A DNA stretch of 64,000 bases from Centroberyx gerrardi (GCF_048128805.1 NC_136003.1:25839840-25903839); one strand, 5' to 3'; positions 32,518 through 45,856 are shown, numbered from the stretch's first letter. Numbers and translations are program-made. The notes: generated from the sequence alone by a model not told the origin.

Positions 32518-35500
32518 AGAGAGAGACCCCCTCTTCCATCTTCCCAAAACCACGTCTGTCATTGCGCCCCCCTCACCAGGATATGGCGGGTCGGGGAAAA
32601 CCTCAAGGGCAAAGTTCAGGAAACAATTAAGGGAAATAACTGCGCACCGCTGAGGCGAACCCCAGTTCCATGTCGAATATGTGTCTGTTTCTCAGGCCGT
32701 TTCACTCGTTAAATCATTAACCCTGTGACTGGAGACCACAATAGAGGAAAAGCAGCGCGCCTGTATGTTAAAAATTTAGATGCCATCTGCTTTGCAAGTG
32801 GCAGCCGCTGTTACAGAGAGGGGATGAGAGGAGAGCGCCATTCAAATCAATGGAGGCCAGGTTTGTGGCTTGACCCCGAAGTCCATTTCACCTTCAGACA
32901 TTTGGCTGCCAACAACTTCTAACCAGGCTGTGCCATAATAACGCTTGGACGGCATTTTATCAAAGCAATATGTCAGTAGCACTTAAATATGATATTTAAT
33001 GTGGAGAATAACTTCTGAACATGTGTTCTTACAATATAATTGCTATTTGTGTACAGAATTGCTTTGGAACAGCAATCATGCAATCAGCATTCATGCGCTG
33101 GAAACACGTTTTGGGTTCCGCACACGTATCTGGTCATTTTTATTTAAAGATTTTTAAACTTTCAACATGTTTAGAGGTTAAACATATCGTTGCTGATGGT
33201 TGAAAACCTTGTTTCTACAAAATGCCAACTTTTCAGGAACTAAGAAAAACAGCCTTGATTTCAGCTTGATGACCATGTATTTTTGAGTTTATCCAGTTGG
33301 TTTTGAAATGGTTTCATGAGCCAAAGAGGTCGGAGAATCGTCTCAACCCACAGAGGAACATGGAATCCTTCAGTTGTGAAAACATGAAAATTACCCAAAT
33401 TGGAGATGCAAGGTTTTCACCAGACAGCGACGATATGCATGCGCTTATTTGCTTTTCCACATCAACGTGCTCATGCAGTTTATTAAAACCATTTAGTAGT
33501 GGCTAAATCTGAGATGTATGTGTGGCAGGCTGTGTTTGCTTTCACGCTCAACATTATATTTGGATAAATCACTTTAATCACATGCAGCTAAATGATTCTG
33601 CAGCAGCCAGCAGCCCACAGGTCTTTTCCCGGGGAGGATTTGGAGTGTGATTCAGTGGAGAAGCCTCAGCTCTGCGGCTGGAATGACAAACAACATAAAG
33701 GCATGTAAAGTGGCTGCTGGGATGCACGTGTGTATGGGGAGATTTGCGACGGCGGTTGCTGGAAATAAGAAAAAAGGAGAGAAAAACCAGGAGAAGGAAT
33801 AAAGTTGTTTAGAGCACTTTGAATCTAATAGATGACCACAAAAACATGCAAACACACACGCATGCATATACACACACACACACACACACACACATACCGA
33901 GAAAGTTTATTTTCTGTCTGCTTGTTGAGGATTTCCAGGACATTAGCAGCCAGCCATGTATACTGGTTGACTGAACATGACCGGCCCACACAAGGTTACC
34001 GTCCTTGATCGCTGCCAATGAGACGAGCAGCGCGATGGGAGTGCCACGTGCAAACAGCTACACACCAAACACACACACACACATACAGATACACAAGCTA
34101 CACCTATTAACCATGCCTGTTGTTGCATGCAGTAATAAAAACCAATGAACAAGATGCGGGCAAATGCACACGCGGACACCCGCATACACAGACACACAAA
34201 GTGATTAAGCTATTGAATTAAAGCTTTCATCACTCAATATTATTTAATAGTATTGAGCTGTTTGTGGAAGTCCAGAGCTTGGGAAGATCACATTCTGGAA
34301 GGGAAGGATGCTCAGAGGAAGGGAGAGGAAGAGGATCAGGTTATCTGTGATCGCTATTCAATACCATCCAACCAGCTAATCGTATTACTCCTTTTCTGTG
34401 CCCTGCTGTCAATGCTCATCCTTGGGAAGCTCTCAGTCAACAGCTCACTTTTTTTTTTTTACTACTTTTCCTTTCTCCTCTGCTTTGCTCTAAATTCCTC
34501 TTTTCATTTGCCTTCCTTCATTTGCCTTCCTTCCATTCTCCTCTGTCTCGATTTCCTCCTCGGAACGTCCCTCTCTCTTCTTCGTCCAGGTGCTTAAGAA
34601 GTCAAACAGTAGCGGCCTTTTAGTCTCTGTGGTTATAGCGATGTTCCCAGGACACTCATACAGAGCAGGGGAGCTTAAAACGATGGTCTCCTGGCCCGAT
34701 TCCCGTGCGCCGCATCACTGACATTAAACTCCTTTGATCACATCCACAGGAAGTTATGCCTGTCTGCCAGAGACAAAAACGGTTACAAGGCAAATGCAAA
34801 GTAAATGACTCTGCCTGCAGTGGTATTATGCAGACTTTCCGTTGCCTCTATTTGCATAAACAGCCAGAAGATAATTGCAGTTCTCCTATTTGAATATATT
34901 TGAATGACAATTTGTGCATCATAACAATGGCTTTTCTGATTGATGCCAACAATACACAATGCATTTATCAGCTGAGGTGCCTGTCACACTTTCTCGGAGC
35001 CCCTCGGTCTCGATCGACGTCAAGATTTCCAACCACCCAACACCATCAATATTCTATCACCATCACTATCACCTTGAGCAGAGCAGCTCATCCATTTGGC
35101 TGATTAGAGCGGTTAAGTCAACCAAGGCAACCAAGAGGGCAGAGGAAAGCAGTTTACAGATAAGAGCTACTTCTCTCTATTAAGGCGCATCATAAATTGT
35201 CTGATCAGTGGCATTGCCTCGCTTCACTCAAGGGAGAGTAATGGGTAAGGGATAAGGAAGCTGTTACTCGGCTGCAAAGGCCACTTTCAAAACCATTTAA
35301 AACGTATTTGCCTATGCGGTCAGTCTATATAGTAGCCAGTGCCTTTCTCTTTGTAGTCCTATAACTCATAAGTAGGTCTTCCTCTAACTCTAACTCAGCA
35401 TGTTTTAATGTCCTGAAAACATTTTAGACACTGAACTGAATTATTGGTGGAGGACTTTTACAACATATTAGATGAAGTGCTGGGAATTCCTAGTGCTAAA

Positions 35501-36910
35501 GTAGGTACTGGCATATTCTCCAATGACATTCAGTCAGACTGCAGCGAACAGAGGAGCACTGTCCATATAGTCCTCAACACTGCAAAAAATATACGACATT
35601 TAACATAAGACATTTATTCTAGTAGAGTCTTAAAATCTTATTTTTCTCAAGACAAGTAAAAAAAACTGCCAATGGGATGAGATAATTTAACTTGTTTCTA
35701 ATGTAAATGCTTCAACAATTTCCTTGAATCAAATGTTATTTTCTTGATAAGTGGAGTGATCTGTGTTATTGTGCCTTGTTTCAAACAATGACAATGAAAT
35801 TCCTGAACCTGCATTGGAAACAGTGGAATTATCTCACCTTATCTGCAGAGGATTTCACTTGTACTAGGATTGTAAGACTCAATATGAGACTAAATGACTT
35901 GTTAAGATGGCCATTTTTCAACAAAGAAGACATTATTTACAGTTCTTTCAGCATCACCTGTGTAAACACAGGTTCTTCCCACACGATCCCCTGCATCTTT
36001 TGACCGGTGGTTCCCAGCTACATGAGGGTCATCTGTTCCAAAGGGTGAAATGTTTTACAACCGGGTGCACCGGGCCGCAGCCCTGTTTGCTTTCGTGCGG
36101 CTGCCTTCCCACAGTGACAGCAGGGGGGCCGGGAGGGGGTTGAATCTGGAGGGGGACATGGTCCGACCGCCAGCCATGTGGAGACAGAAACAGGAAGAGC
36201 AGCGAGGGCGTTTTTACGACGCCCCAGGAACGTGACACCGCACCTGCTCGCCGATACCAACGTCTGACCCCGGTTTGTGTCTGTCTGGATGGTGCTGGTT
36301 TTCGTGAGGTATGAGGGAGGAGGTGTTTAGTGGGTGTGTGTGTTGGATCACTGTAGACACGTTGAACCCTCTCTGGAGGTATGACACAGCGGCTTGACCC
36401 AGATGCTTTACTGCGCCACAGACACGTCCCGGGCCATCTGGGACAGACGGCGAATACAGAGCGCCAACCTCTGGGGCCCGTAACTCCTGCAGACCCACGG
36501 AGCCTGTCAGGAAATCTGAGCTTTCTGACAAGATGTGATACTCTGGCACTTACATATATAAGGTCATAAGAACACAAGGCAACAGTAAACAAGTCATCCC
36601 TCATGAATGATGCAGCCCCCCTATGGGCCAATCCGTAACAAATATATCCTCTTGTTAACACCTGTAATTATAGCGCCCCTCTTGGACCAATCAGTGTCAC
36701 TTTGAAAATGCTGGAACACGGTGGCAAGATGCATAATTTCCCCAAGTTTTGTCAAAATACGATCAGCGGTGTCAGAGACATGACATGTGAAACAAATGAA
36801 CAAATGAAAGAACAAACTAGTAACTGAATGAACGAACAAACAAACAGTAAAGCAAACAATGTAGCAAACCTCTTGGACTCATCAGTGTACTTTTGAAAAT
36901 GCTGGCACGC
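29217..36910. other. Gene-poor region
   Basis: No supported gene. CA arrays occur at 30135-30183, 32486-32513 and 33869-33893, and pyrimidine-rich tracts at 31200-31420 and 31510-31550. A GC-richer patch around 31430-31680 could be a promoter or untranslated exon (possibly of ngfr), but nothing confirms this. Much of 32700-35200 is free of obvious repeats and may hold conserved non-coding sequence. Confidence 0.5.
30135..30183. repeat. (CA)n microsatellite
   Basis: About 24 CA units. Confidence 0.95.
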
Positions 36911-36918
36911 AGTAGTGA

Positions 36919-37458
36919 GATTACCTGGTGTCCAGCCCCCGTGAATCACAGGCTTTAGCACTTTTTTTTGCATGGAGATTCATAGCGGTCTGGACACAAG
37001 CCTATCCACGCCTGATTCACTGACGTCATTTCTTGCCCCAACCGATTGGTTGGTGTTAGTTATCAAAATCTTTGACCAATCACAGCAGCAAAGCAGATGG
37101 ACGTAATCTGGAAACTTCTCAGAGTGAACTACAATCATGGCGGCGTTCACGTCCGAGGTTTTAAACATGCTGATTGTTCTTGTTTTAATTCATCAATGCG
37201 ATTAAGGACTGACGAAATCCAGCTAAATCTAGGGTTAGGGTCCAATTCCTTTGCCATTTTGGTAGTTGTTGTCACGCTCTGTAACGCTCATCTTAAGTAG
37301 GTTTGTCCCGCCTACATCGACCATCCAATCAGATATGTCAGACGGTATCTGTCCAAATTAACTGCCGGTAGATAAGCTTACGTCCAGACTGTTATGAATC
37401 GCCATACAAATTCAAAAAGTGCTAAAGACTGCAATTCATGGGCACTGGAAATCAGGCA
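36919..37458. mobile_element. 540-bp MITE with long terminal inverted repeats
   Basis: Inverted ends of about 70 bp share CTTTAGCACTTTTT and GATTCATA..GGTCTGGAC. The right end is the complement at 37385-37456. It is flanked by identical 8-bp AGTAGTGA at 36911-36918 and 37459-37466, as for hAT elements. It contains a short GGGTTAGGGT stretch but no coding capacity. The flanking sequence resembles 36660-36790, so the element entered one copy of a duplicated repeat. Confidence 0.85.
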
Positions 37459-37877
37459 AGTAGTGATGCATCACTCACATTAAATTTCGTCAAAATCCGA
37501 ACAGCGGATGTACGAACAAATTATCAAATGAATGGAAGGAGACGGATCCATAGTTGAACCCCTAAGTGCCCTTGTCCCGCCTGAGCCTTATGGTGTACAG
37601 ACTGAGCTATAGGGTCCAGGTCACATTATGGGTCTTCTGCTATCTCACCTCCTCACAGATGTGCAAGTATCACTGGAAATATTACGCTTTGAAGATCCCC
37701 GCACAACAGATGAGAGGGAAGCGGTATAATGAAAAGTCTTGGATTTTGTCTCTCTGCTTTGATTTCCTGCAGAGCTGTCTTTTCAATAAATTGCTCCTGC
37801 AGTCTGAGAAATCTGGCAGTGTAAAAAAGGCGTAGTAAACATGACTCATACCAGCGCACTACCCATGGGGGACAGTG

Positions 37878-37883
<6 letters not shown>

Positions 37884-37935
<52 letters not shown>
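37884..37935. repeat. (CA)n microsatellite
   Basis: About 26 CA units. Confidence 0.95.
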
Positions 37936-37937
<2 letters not shown>

Positions 37938-40746
37938 GGACACACTCCCTTTCTATTTTCCGTATGAAAATAACAGAGGGAGAGATTAGGAGTGATCTGT
38001 GAGTTTGACATCCTGTTCAGAGGCTCACAACACAGTGGAAGTCATTAATCACTCACCTAATTAGCAGGGGAGTTCATTTACGCATAACTAATTCACTTAG
38101 CAGAGTGTTAGGAGTAAAAGGGGTGGTGAAAAAAAAAAAAACTCTGTCAAGCTTCCTTAGAACATCTAATACAGTCCGAATATTCCTGCAAAGCTTCATC
38201 ATTATAATTATATCACCAGGGAACATTGTTCTTTCTAGAGAAGCCACAAGACAGACGAATCCCTGCCATCATATTACTGGCCAAATATTTAAAACCATTG
38301 ATTATAACTTGATCCTGTCTTGGATTTAACCAGGAATGTGTAACTGAAAAAGTTTAGCATGCTCAGTTGGCATTTACAGTCAAATCCATTTTATCTGAAG
38401 ATATGTGGGGGCTTTTTTGTAAGGAAAGCTTTCTGGTTCCCATAATAATGCTGTAACAAGGGCAGTTAAATGGCTCTGATGGGATCATCTGCTTAGAAAT
38501 CCGTTTTTATTCCCCTCTTTGAACCTCTGACATCTGAGCTGAACATTCACGACTTAAGCAATCTGTCAGAATTAAGGTAAACCAAGAAGAAGAAAAAACA
38601 AACCATGAATATGACAGCATGAAGACGGCTTTCTAGTGAAAAGTCTATGTTCCCCTCCAGCTTTGGCTCCGCTCCACCTTTCAACATGTACTTTCTGTGG
38701 TTTATACTTGCAAACGATTTGTGAAGGGTGAACGCAGCTCCTCCCCTAGATTGTACGGGAACTATATTTCTTGTTTTTAGATCTTGCGCTGTGTAACCAG
38801 ACACAGGTGATGCTCTGTTCCCTACTTGGCAGTCTGTTAGGAACATATGGTGTCCACTCTCTCAACTCAGTGCTCTGCTCCCCTATCCCCCCTCACCCCC
38901 CGACCCATTCCCTCAATGCATGCTGGGCTGTAACTTCGTACAGTGGACATCCAACTCTGAGATCAGCCTCTATCTGTCAACCCGACAGCACAGAGATAAG
39001 AAATCACCGTGCTGTTGTAACTTCATACCGGGAACGCACTGTCCTTAAACTACAGCAGGAGAAGCCTCTTGTCTTCACCAGACTTAGCTGTGTCTAAAGA
39101 GTTACAACATCTGTGTCTTATATCCACAAGCGATGTATTAAGTGGAAGAAATCCTGTACATTCCTCCAGTTCCAATACTTCTCAACAATTCCGGTTGGAT
39201 CTCAAGCCAAATGTTTTTACCAAAGCAGGTTAACTGGACTATTATTCGCCTTAGTTTTGCAATCAGGATGTGAGCAACAGCCAAGACATGATTGATTTTG
39301 TGGATCACTTCCACTCTGTATTTGGCCAAAAATCATTCTGCCACGTTGGTTTCCTAAGAGTTCAAAAACAATATTTTAGTTTGGAGTAAAACTTCCTCAG
39401 TATCATTGACAGGTCTGCAGTCAAGACCACCTTCGTCGAATCCGAGCCAATTCCAAGATCAGGTCCAGTCAAGTTCAAAACTGTAGCAAGCTGAGTCCTA
39501 TTCAAGACCAAGACCAAAATAGGCACTAAACAGTTCTATTTCTTTCCAAATGTATAAATAATGATTAAGGAGTTTCTTAAGGATGAACAGAGATGTAGAT
39601 CCATCTGCAGGAGCTCTGCAGTTCAACACTTCAACATCCAACTAATCAATGCAAAGGATTTTGACTAATCAATGCATAGATGTTTGAGGCCCATTACATA
39701 CACAGGTTTCTACAGGTGAAATGCCTTAAATTGTTTGTAGTGCTGGGGAGAAAATAAACCAAACATCAATAATATTTTTTGTATAGGCGTGAAAAAGTCG
39801 AGTCCACATTCAACAGTGGCCCCAAGACAAGTCTGAGTCAGAATTGGCATGAGACCGAGACAAGTCCGAGACAAAAAAACATTTCTGGAGACCAGACTCA
39901 AGACTTGACAGTCTGACAGTGTCTCAAATAATTTACCTTTCAAAATAGATTCTCCGTTCATGAGAAATTTCAATGGCCAGGGCTTATTATTAGCATGGTG
40001 GTCATATGTATTTAAATGCATCAGCTACAAGACGACCACTTGCTGATCGTCACATACAGCCGAGTAACAACTAAAACAAGCACTAGAGAACATCGGCCCA
40101 TATCCAGGCAGGTTTTCTCCTCATGTCCGCACAAAAAAGCAAATCCAAACAGTTGGATCCCCGGTGGTTTCATGTGTTGCTGCACTTTCTCCGCACATTT
40201 ACACCATAAAGACTTCAGCCGAGGGGCAAGTCGTCTTCATCAAGATTGTATTTTATTAGTGACCTTGCAGACTGACGTGACATTTCTTTTCGCTGACCAA
40301 TCATATGGCTGTAAATGTGATATGTACAGAGAATAATACATGTATCCTACCCAAAGCCTCGTCAGCATATATCTATATATCCATAACACTACTTATAGAG
40401 CTCACACTCAGAGGACATTTTCTATTTCTGGCCTGTTGGATGGATACATTTCATCCATGAGTTGTAGTACATCTCTGTTACACTGTTGTCAAAATCATAC
40501 ACATATATCAACACCAGGCCTGAATAGTGTTAAATCATTCTTAGCATTTATTTTAACCTGTACAAATTAACCTGTCATTTCAGATAGTGTCAGTTAAAAA
40601 AAACACAGTACTTAATTGACTTTCAAATACTTTCCTGAGTTTGTCTTAAATTTCAACACCTAGATACACTGTCCTGTTCATGCAATGCAATTATTGACAA
40701 TCATTACAATCAGTAACCCATCAAATGACTCAGCTGCAGTATAAAC
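37936..40746. other. Intergenic, with a degenerate AAGACC/AAGTC-rich repeat
   Basis: No gene recognised. Between about 39400 and 39920 there are scattered CAAGACC and GAGTC/AAGTC motifs (for example TCAAGACCAAGACC, GAGACCGAGACAAGTCC). These are similar in style to the ends of the MITE at 3220 but too eroded to delimit. Confidence 0.4.
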
Positions 40747-40750
40747 TTAA

Positions 40751-43355
40751 CCCTCCTGTTATCTTCAAATTTACTAACATCTTTTATCCTTGGGTTCAGC
40801 AATTTAAACCTCCAGAAAATGATTATAATTAAAATTGTTACCCAAGTTTATGTGTCAGGTACTTTATGTTTCTTTGTTGACTACCTAAATAGCCCTTTAA
40901 ATAAAACATTTTTTTACATCCAGAATACCTATTACGCGACTATGGAAAAATATGCAAATCACCATAAAATCTCACTGATTGACCTAAAATTGGAAAGAAA
41001 GATCTTTTTGGTGTTTTAATGGCTTTATATTATTTCTAAGTACAGATTTTTGTTATTTATAACATTTGGAAAGAAAAACAATTTCTGTTATCAAGGATAG
41101 TAACATGTATTATGTTCGGGGTCAATTTGACCCCAGGAAAAACAAACACAATTTCAAACATTTAGATGGATTTTATTTGTAAAACAGAACATCATCATCA
41201 TCAGAACATCAGTAAGGAACACATAACAGTTCTTTATTTACAAAAAACACTCATAAAAAGTAAATTTGAGCATTGTGTCAGGGATTGTTCTATGCTACTG
41301 TAAGTGCTATGTACACGAATATGTATGTGTGAGATAGTAAAAAACAAAGTTATGTAATCACCAAAATGAGTTTGACAGAATATGAACAGACAGAATATGA
41401 ACAGCATATTATTTTTCCTACAGGCCACCAGAAGGTACAGTCCAGCCTTTTGTCTGCACTACTGTGCACATGATGTGCAGAGAGTGTGTGCGTGCTCCTT
41501 GCAGACGTATTTCTTGCATTTCACACAGGTGTTGCTGGTCTTGGAGTCATTTCTGTTGGGACAGACCTGGCACCTGCCACATTTCCTGCCTGCAGTTTGA
41601 ACCACTGGAGGAGTTGGGGTGTGTGTCTCCGTTTGGATGTCCTTCACAACAGTTGCAGCAGCTGTTGATGCTCTTGGAAGGCACCGTCTTCTCTCGATAT
41701 GAGGTTTCACCAGCGCATAGCCCAGCTGCTCCAGGAAAATCCTCCTTCGACTCAGTTTTCCGCTGTTCCAGTCCTTGTTTATTTCACTCCATATTACAAA
41801 GGCATTGTAGGCGCTCACATCAATGATGCTGAAGAAAATGACAAGGGGCCAACGGGCAGTCATGCGTCGGCAGCTGTATGTGGCTGTGACCTTGTCCAGG
41901 TTATCAACCCCTCCCTTTGTCTCATTGTAGCCCAAGACCATTTGTGGTTTTCTGTCTTCTCTGGTGCTCAGGACAGCATCTTTGTGCATGGTGCTCATCA
42001 GCAGGACATTTTTCCCTTTCTTGGGGCAATAGGAGACGACAGTGGCTCTGTCAGTGACGGCAAACATTGAAGATGTTACCTTCCTGTTCTTCATCGCTAG
42101 AAGCTCAGAGGGAAGCTCCGGCTTGTTTTTTCTCACTGTCCCCAACATGGTAACCTTCCTTTTCAGCAGTTCCTCACCCAGGGCGTACGATGTGAAAAAA
42201 TTATCACATGTAATGTTATGACCATTCAGTCCTTCAGCCATGTCTAGTACCACCCTCATGCCCTGATTTTTTTCAGGTGCTTCCCCAGGGGATTTACCAG
42301 TGTACACCTGCATATTCCAGGCATAGCTGGACTGTGCATCACATGCTGCCCATATTTTGATACCGTATTTGGCTGGTTTGCTTGGTATGTATTGTCTGAA
42401 GGGACAGCGCCCATGAAATGCAACCAGACATTCATCCACAGTCACGTGGGGGCCTGGATTGTAAAGAAAGGGTAATCGCTGAACCCACTTGTCCCATACA
42501 TCCCGTATTGCTGCGAGTTTGTCACGCTCTCATCGCCCCTGCCTTGTTTCTCTGTCATCAAAGCGTATGACACGGGAGAAAACATGGAATGTCTTTAGAG
42601 ACATGGTGGATGGAAATATTGCTCTTCCAGTGTCAGCATTCCATTTTGACTTGTACACTCCTGCCAAAATGAGCAACTCAATGTAGGCTTGCAAGTGGGT
42701 CACATCCAAGTCTTTCCAACTGTCCCCATACACGCGCCTCCCCTCTAAGTTTGTCATCTCAAGTATATCCTTTTCAATTGATGGTGCTACGAAGAGCTCA
42801 AATGCTGATTTTATGTCTTGGACATAGCTGACAGCGTATCTGGTGGGGCCTGGAACCATTTTGATGACATTAGCAGCACTAAGTCTACCCCGCCCCCACG
42901 GCGCGGGAAATATCAAAGTTCTCGTTGGAATTATGTTTTCCCCTCCCCCATGTCATGTGAACTATCAGTGATTCTCACACTACTACAGGTATGGTTATGT
43001 TAGGTTAGGGCCCTAAAGCAGAGGGAAGTTTTTTGAAGATTATAAAATTGTATGTTATAGTGACCTCAATATTATCCAAAACAACCAAAACAAATGTGTG
43101 TAAAATGTTAAAATTTTGATGTTTTATACAGCTAAAACAGCCTGGGGTCAAATTGACCCCAAAGAACACCGATGCGTACAAAATGTGTACAAGACATTGA
43201 AAACATATCATCATGTTAGTTTTATGTTTACCCAGTTGTCCCCATTAAATTAGGAAAAGTCATTAAATATGAAGCAAAAAAAATGATGTCAATCATTTAT
43301 TTAGAGACGTTAACCATTGAATGGGGTCAAATTGACCCCAAAGATAATAGGAGAG
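40751..43355 (-). mobile_element. piggyBac-superfamily DNA transposon, near full length
   Basis: Both ends abut TTAA (40747-40750 and 43356-43359), the obligatory piggyBac target. The inverted termini are CCCTCCTGTTATCTT at the left and the complement of CTCTCCTATTATCTT at the right. Palindromic GGGGTCAATTTGACCCC-type motifs lie at about 41119-41136, 43142-43161 and 43323-43340. The 2605-bp element encloses one transposase gene on the minus strand. Confidence 0.92.
41459..42916 (-). pseudogene. piggyBac transposase with one internal stop
   Basis: DDE/D-type transposase of the piggyBac (PGBD4-like) family, about 485 codons. The catalytic aspartates are visible in TVDECLVAF, TCDNFFTSYAL and KGGVDNLDK. 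The C terminus has the family's cysteine-rich zinc-binding domain (CGRCQVCPNR ... CVKCKKYVCKEH ... CTSC). A single TGA at 42532-42530 (context CGA-TGA-GAG, a likely CpG transition) splits an otherwise continuous frame. No in-frame ATG lies before the readable N terminus, and a stop is found about 20 codons upstream of it, so the N terminus is also damaged or truncated. The 328-codon frame after the stop begins just at the first catalytic motif. It is non-autonomous as it stands. Confidence 0.88.
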
Positions 43356-43375
43356 TTAACTCACCACTGTGAGTT

Positions 43376-43936
43376 ATACAGTGGGATAGGTTTACCTGCT
43401 CTTGCCACCTGTAGGCTTGTACACTGGTACAGCTTAATTTCTAAGGCAATTCTTGGCATGCTCCCATCCTATCTCTGTATTTATATTTTGCGGAAAAGTA
43501 CTGGTCAATACTCTGTGTGCTCTCAAGATGTTTTTATGCTTTCTGCCCCAAATGTACGTACAGAGACTGGAAAAAGGACGTTTATGTATTCTGTACCTTC
43601 AGCCTGGAGAATGTTCCTCACTGACTTAAAACTTAACGAGTTAATCTCGCTAAATGCTTTTAAATCCAAAATGAAGGAATTGGAGGCTATAATTCATTGG
43701 AATGTCACTGTTTTTAATTAACAACTTTCTCAACTGTGTAGCGGACTATTGTTTATTGTTAGTTTATGCTGTATTTTGTATCCTATGTTTTTATTGTAGT
43801 CTGTTCTGTTCCTGTATTTGTTTTAATTGTAGTCTGTCTGAAACCATTTGTTGTTTATCTGTGCTGCTGTTGATATTGGCAAAAAGAGGTTTTTAATATC
43901 AGTGGGACTTCCTGGTTAAGTAAAGGTTAAATAAAC
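43376..43936 (+). mobile_element. LINE ORF2 C-terminal fragment with 3' tail
   Basis: The plus strand reads LISKAILGMLPSYLCIYIL, then NVRTETGKRTFMYSVPSAW and LNELISLNAFKSKMKEL. These are standard C-terminal motifs of fish Rex1/L2-type LINEs. The frame stops at about 43721 and the element ends in GTTAAATAAA near 43936. It starts right after the piggyBac element. Confidence 0.65.
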
Positions 43937-44300
43937 TACAATTCTATTTTTGCCAATGGGGCTACATCATATGAAACAGTATAGCACACCTTTATGATGA
44001 CCTTTGATACCTTTGATTACCTGCACACCCATGGTAATATGGCGGCTTAATTGAGACCGTAGTGATGATGAACGGTAAATGTTAAGATGCAAAGGACTAA
44101 CCATTTGAATTGAATATCTAAGAAGAGCGTATTGATGGAGCAGTGTTGCTTCAGAGGGCTGTCAGGTCATCAGAATGGGGGTTAATCAGGGGCGTTGTAG
44201 GGGCGATCTCAAAGGAGGATGTAGGAAGTGGGAAAATTGATGTGGCCCAAGATCAATATTGGAGAGCATTCGGATCTCAACAGTGTAACTGAATCACCCT

Positions 44301-44331
44301 GTGGCTGCTGCTGCTGCTGCTGCTGCTGCTG
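44301..44331. repeat. (CTG)n microsatellite
   Basis: About ten CTG units. Confidence 0.95.
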
Positions 44332-44844
44332 AGGGGCTTCGGCCTCCACCTCCCCTGAGCTGATGGTGGTATAGGTCTGGAGAAGGTGAAACTGGCAGGG
44401 TCAGGGTGATGGGAGATGGGAGATGGAGGATGGAGGTGGGGGTGGGGGGTGGGGGGGTGGAGCAGTCCAATTCTGGTGACTACAGCTGCTTCATCGCCAG
44501 ATTGTCTTGGATCAATATCTATCAACACTGGTTTTCCTTGAGTGTAAAGGCTAAATACTTCAATGAGCATCAAACACAATTACAATACTTAGGCGTGCAT
44601 TAGTGGCTTTTGAGTGGTCTCACCAAATTTAGCATCATCTTGACAAAAACAACAACAACAAAAAAAATAAATATCTGGGATGCCATGCTTTAATGGATAG
44701 ATTTGACTCCAACATATCCCGCACAGTAGGTTTCCATGAAAAGAGCCTCAAGCTGTATCCATTTCTCAAATGGAATTGCAAAATATAGTACAGCATGGCA
44801 GAGTCCTTATGAAAAACAACCATAGTAATCCTATTATCTACATT

Positions 44845-45010
44845 TTTGAAGGATATTATACAATTATCACAAGTCCCTATAGGAATATTATCGGAATTTT
44901 ATAGTAAAAAAAAAAGCACATAAAGTATGATAAAGTCTCTATAAACTCATTATTGAGCACCACATACACACTATAAATCCTTATAAGAATATTGCATGAA
45001 ATATGTATAT
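44845..45010 (-). repeat. ~125-bp repeat unit, inverted relative to 46546-46890
   Basis: The reverse complement contains GTGGTGCTCAATAATGAGTT, ATAGAGACTTTAT, a T-run, and AATATTCCTATAGGGACTTG. These match the units right of the gap (GTGGTACTCGATAGTGAGTT, TTCCTATAGGAACTTG). Confidence 0.6.
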
Positions 45011-45564
45011 TATAATGATTTTTGTTGGGGTCAATATTAATTCAGCCTATTCACATTAATTCAGCAAGTTCACATGACCAGACTTCTCTTTGGGGAAGAA
45101 TAGCCTCATCCTTCATAGTTAAGCCTCAGTATGAATTATCAAGTATGTGAGTGAACAGCTGTCCTGAGTTCAGCCGAGACGCCCTCGTGTGGTGAGTGAT
45201 GATAATGTGCAGAAGGACTGAACATCAGCAGTCAGAGTGCCGCGCCAAACTCCTACATGCTGACTGATAAAACCATGTTTGGACATGGATGTCGTTAGGT
45301 AATTAGCCAAGTAGCAAAATAATATGTATTACATAACGCATAAGCTTACAAGTAAAAAAAAAAAAAGAGAAAAAAAGAAAGGGAGATGTTTTATTCAGAT
45401 GGGAAAAACAGGTTCATCAGCTTCTTCATAAGGATAGAGAGAGAGAGACTTTTGATGTTCCTTTAATGAACCATTATCTTAAAATAAGAAGAACAACCTA
45501 ACAGAGAGAGAGAGAGAGATTGCGTTACAGTATATTAACCTATAGTCTATAATTGTGCCTCAAT

Positions 45565-45638
45565 CGATTCTTTATTGATTCCATATTGCTTTGGACATAG
45601 CATTCCAATGCCATGCCAATAAAGGTCATTTGAATTTG

Positions 45639-45692
<54 letters not shown>
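45565..45692 (+). repeat. Retroelement tail with (GA)n array
   Basis: GATTCCATATTGCTTTGG, then CATGCCAATAAAGGTCATTT, then GAATTTGAGAG running into about 50 bp of GA. The AATAAAG...TTGAATTTGAG end is a recurrent fish retroelement-type 3' tail. Confidence 0.55.
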
Positions 45693-45694
<2 letters not shown>

Positions 45695-45721
45695 ATATTT
45701 ATTTTAGTCTAAAATATTTTC

Positions 45722-45817
45722 TCAATTGATTCCATATTGCTTTGGCAACATAGGATCCCTGTCATGCCAAATGATGCACATTGAATTTGAGAGGGAGAGA
45801 TGGAAATATATAAAGAC

Positions 45818-45856
<39 letters not shown>
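45722..45856 (+). repeat. Second retroelement tail with (GA)n array
   Basis: A second copy of the same tail (TTGATTCCATATTGCTTTGG ... CATTGAATTTGAGAGGGAGA) in tandem with the first, again ending in GA repeats. Confidence 0.55.

Noticed and set aside
37225..37240. Telomere-like GGGTTAGGGT
   Set aside because: Too short to be meaningful and located inside a MITE.
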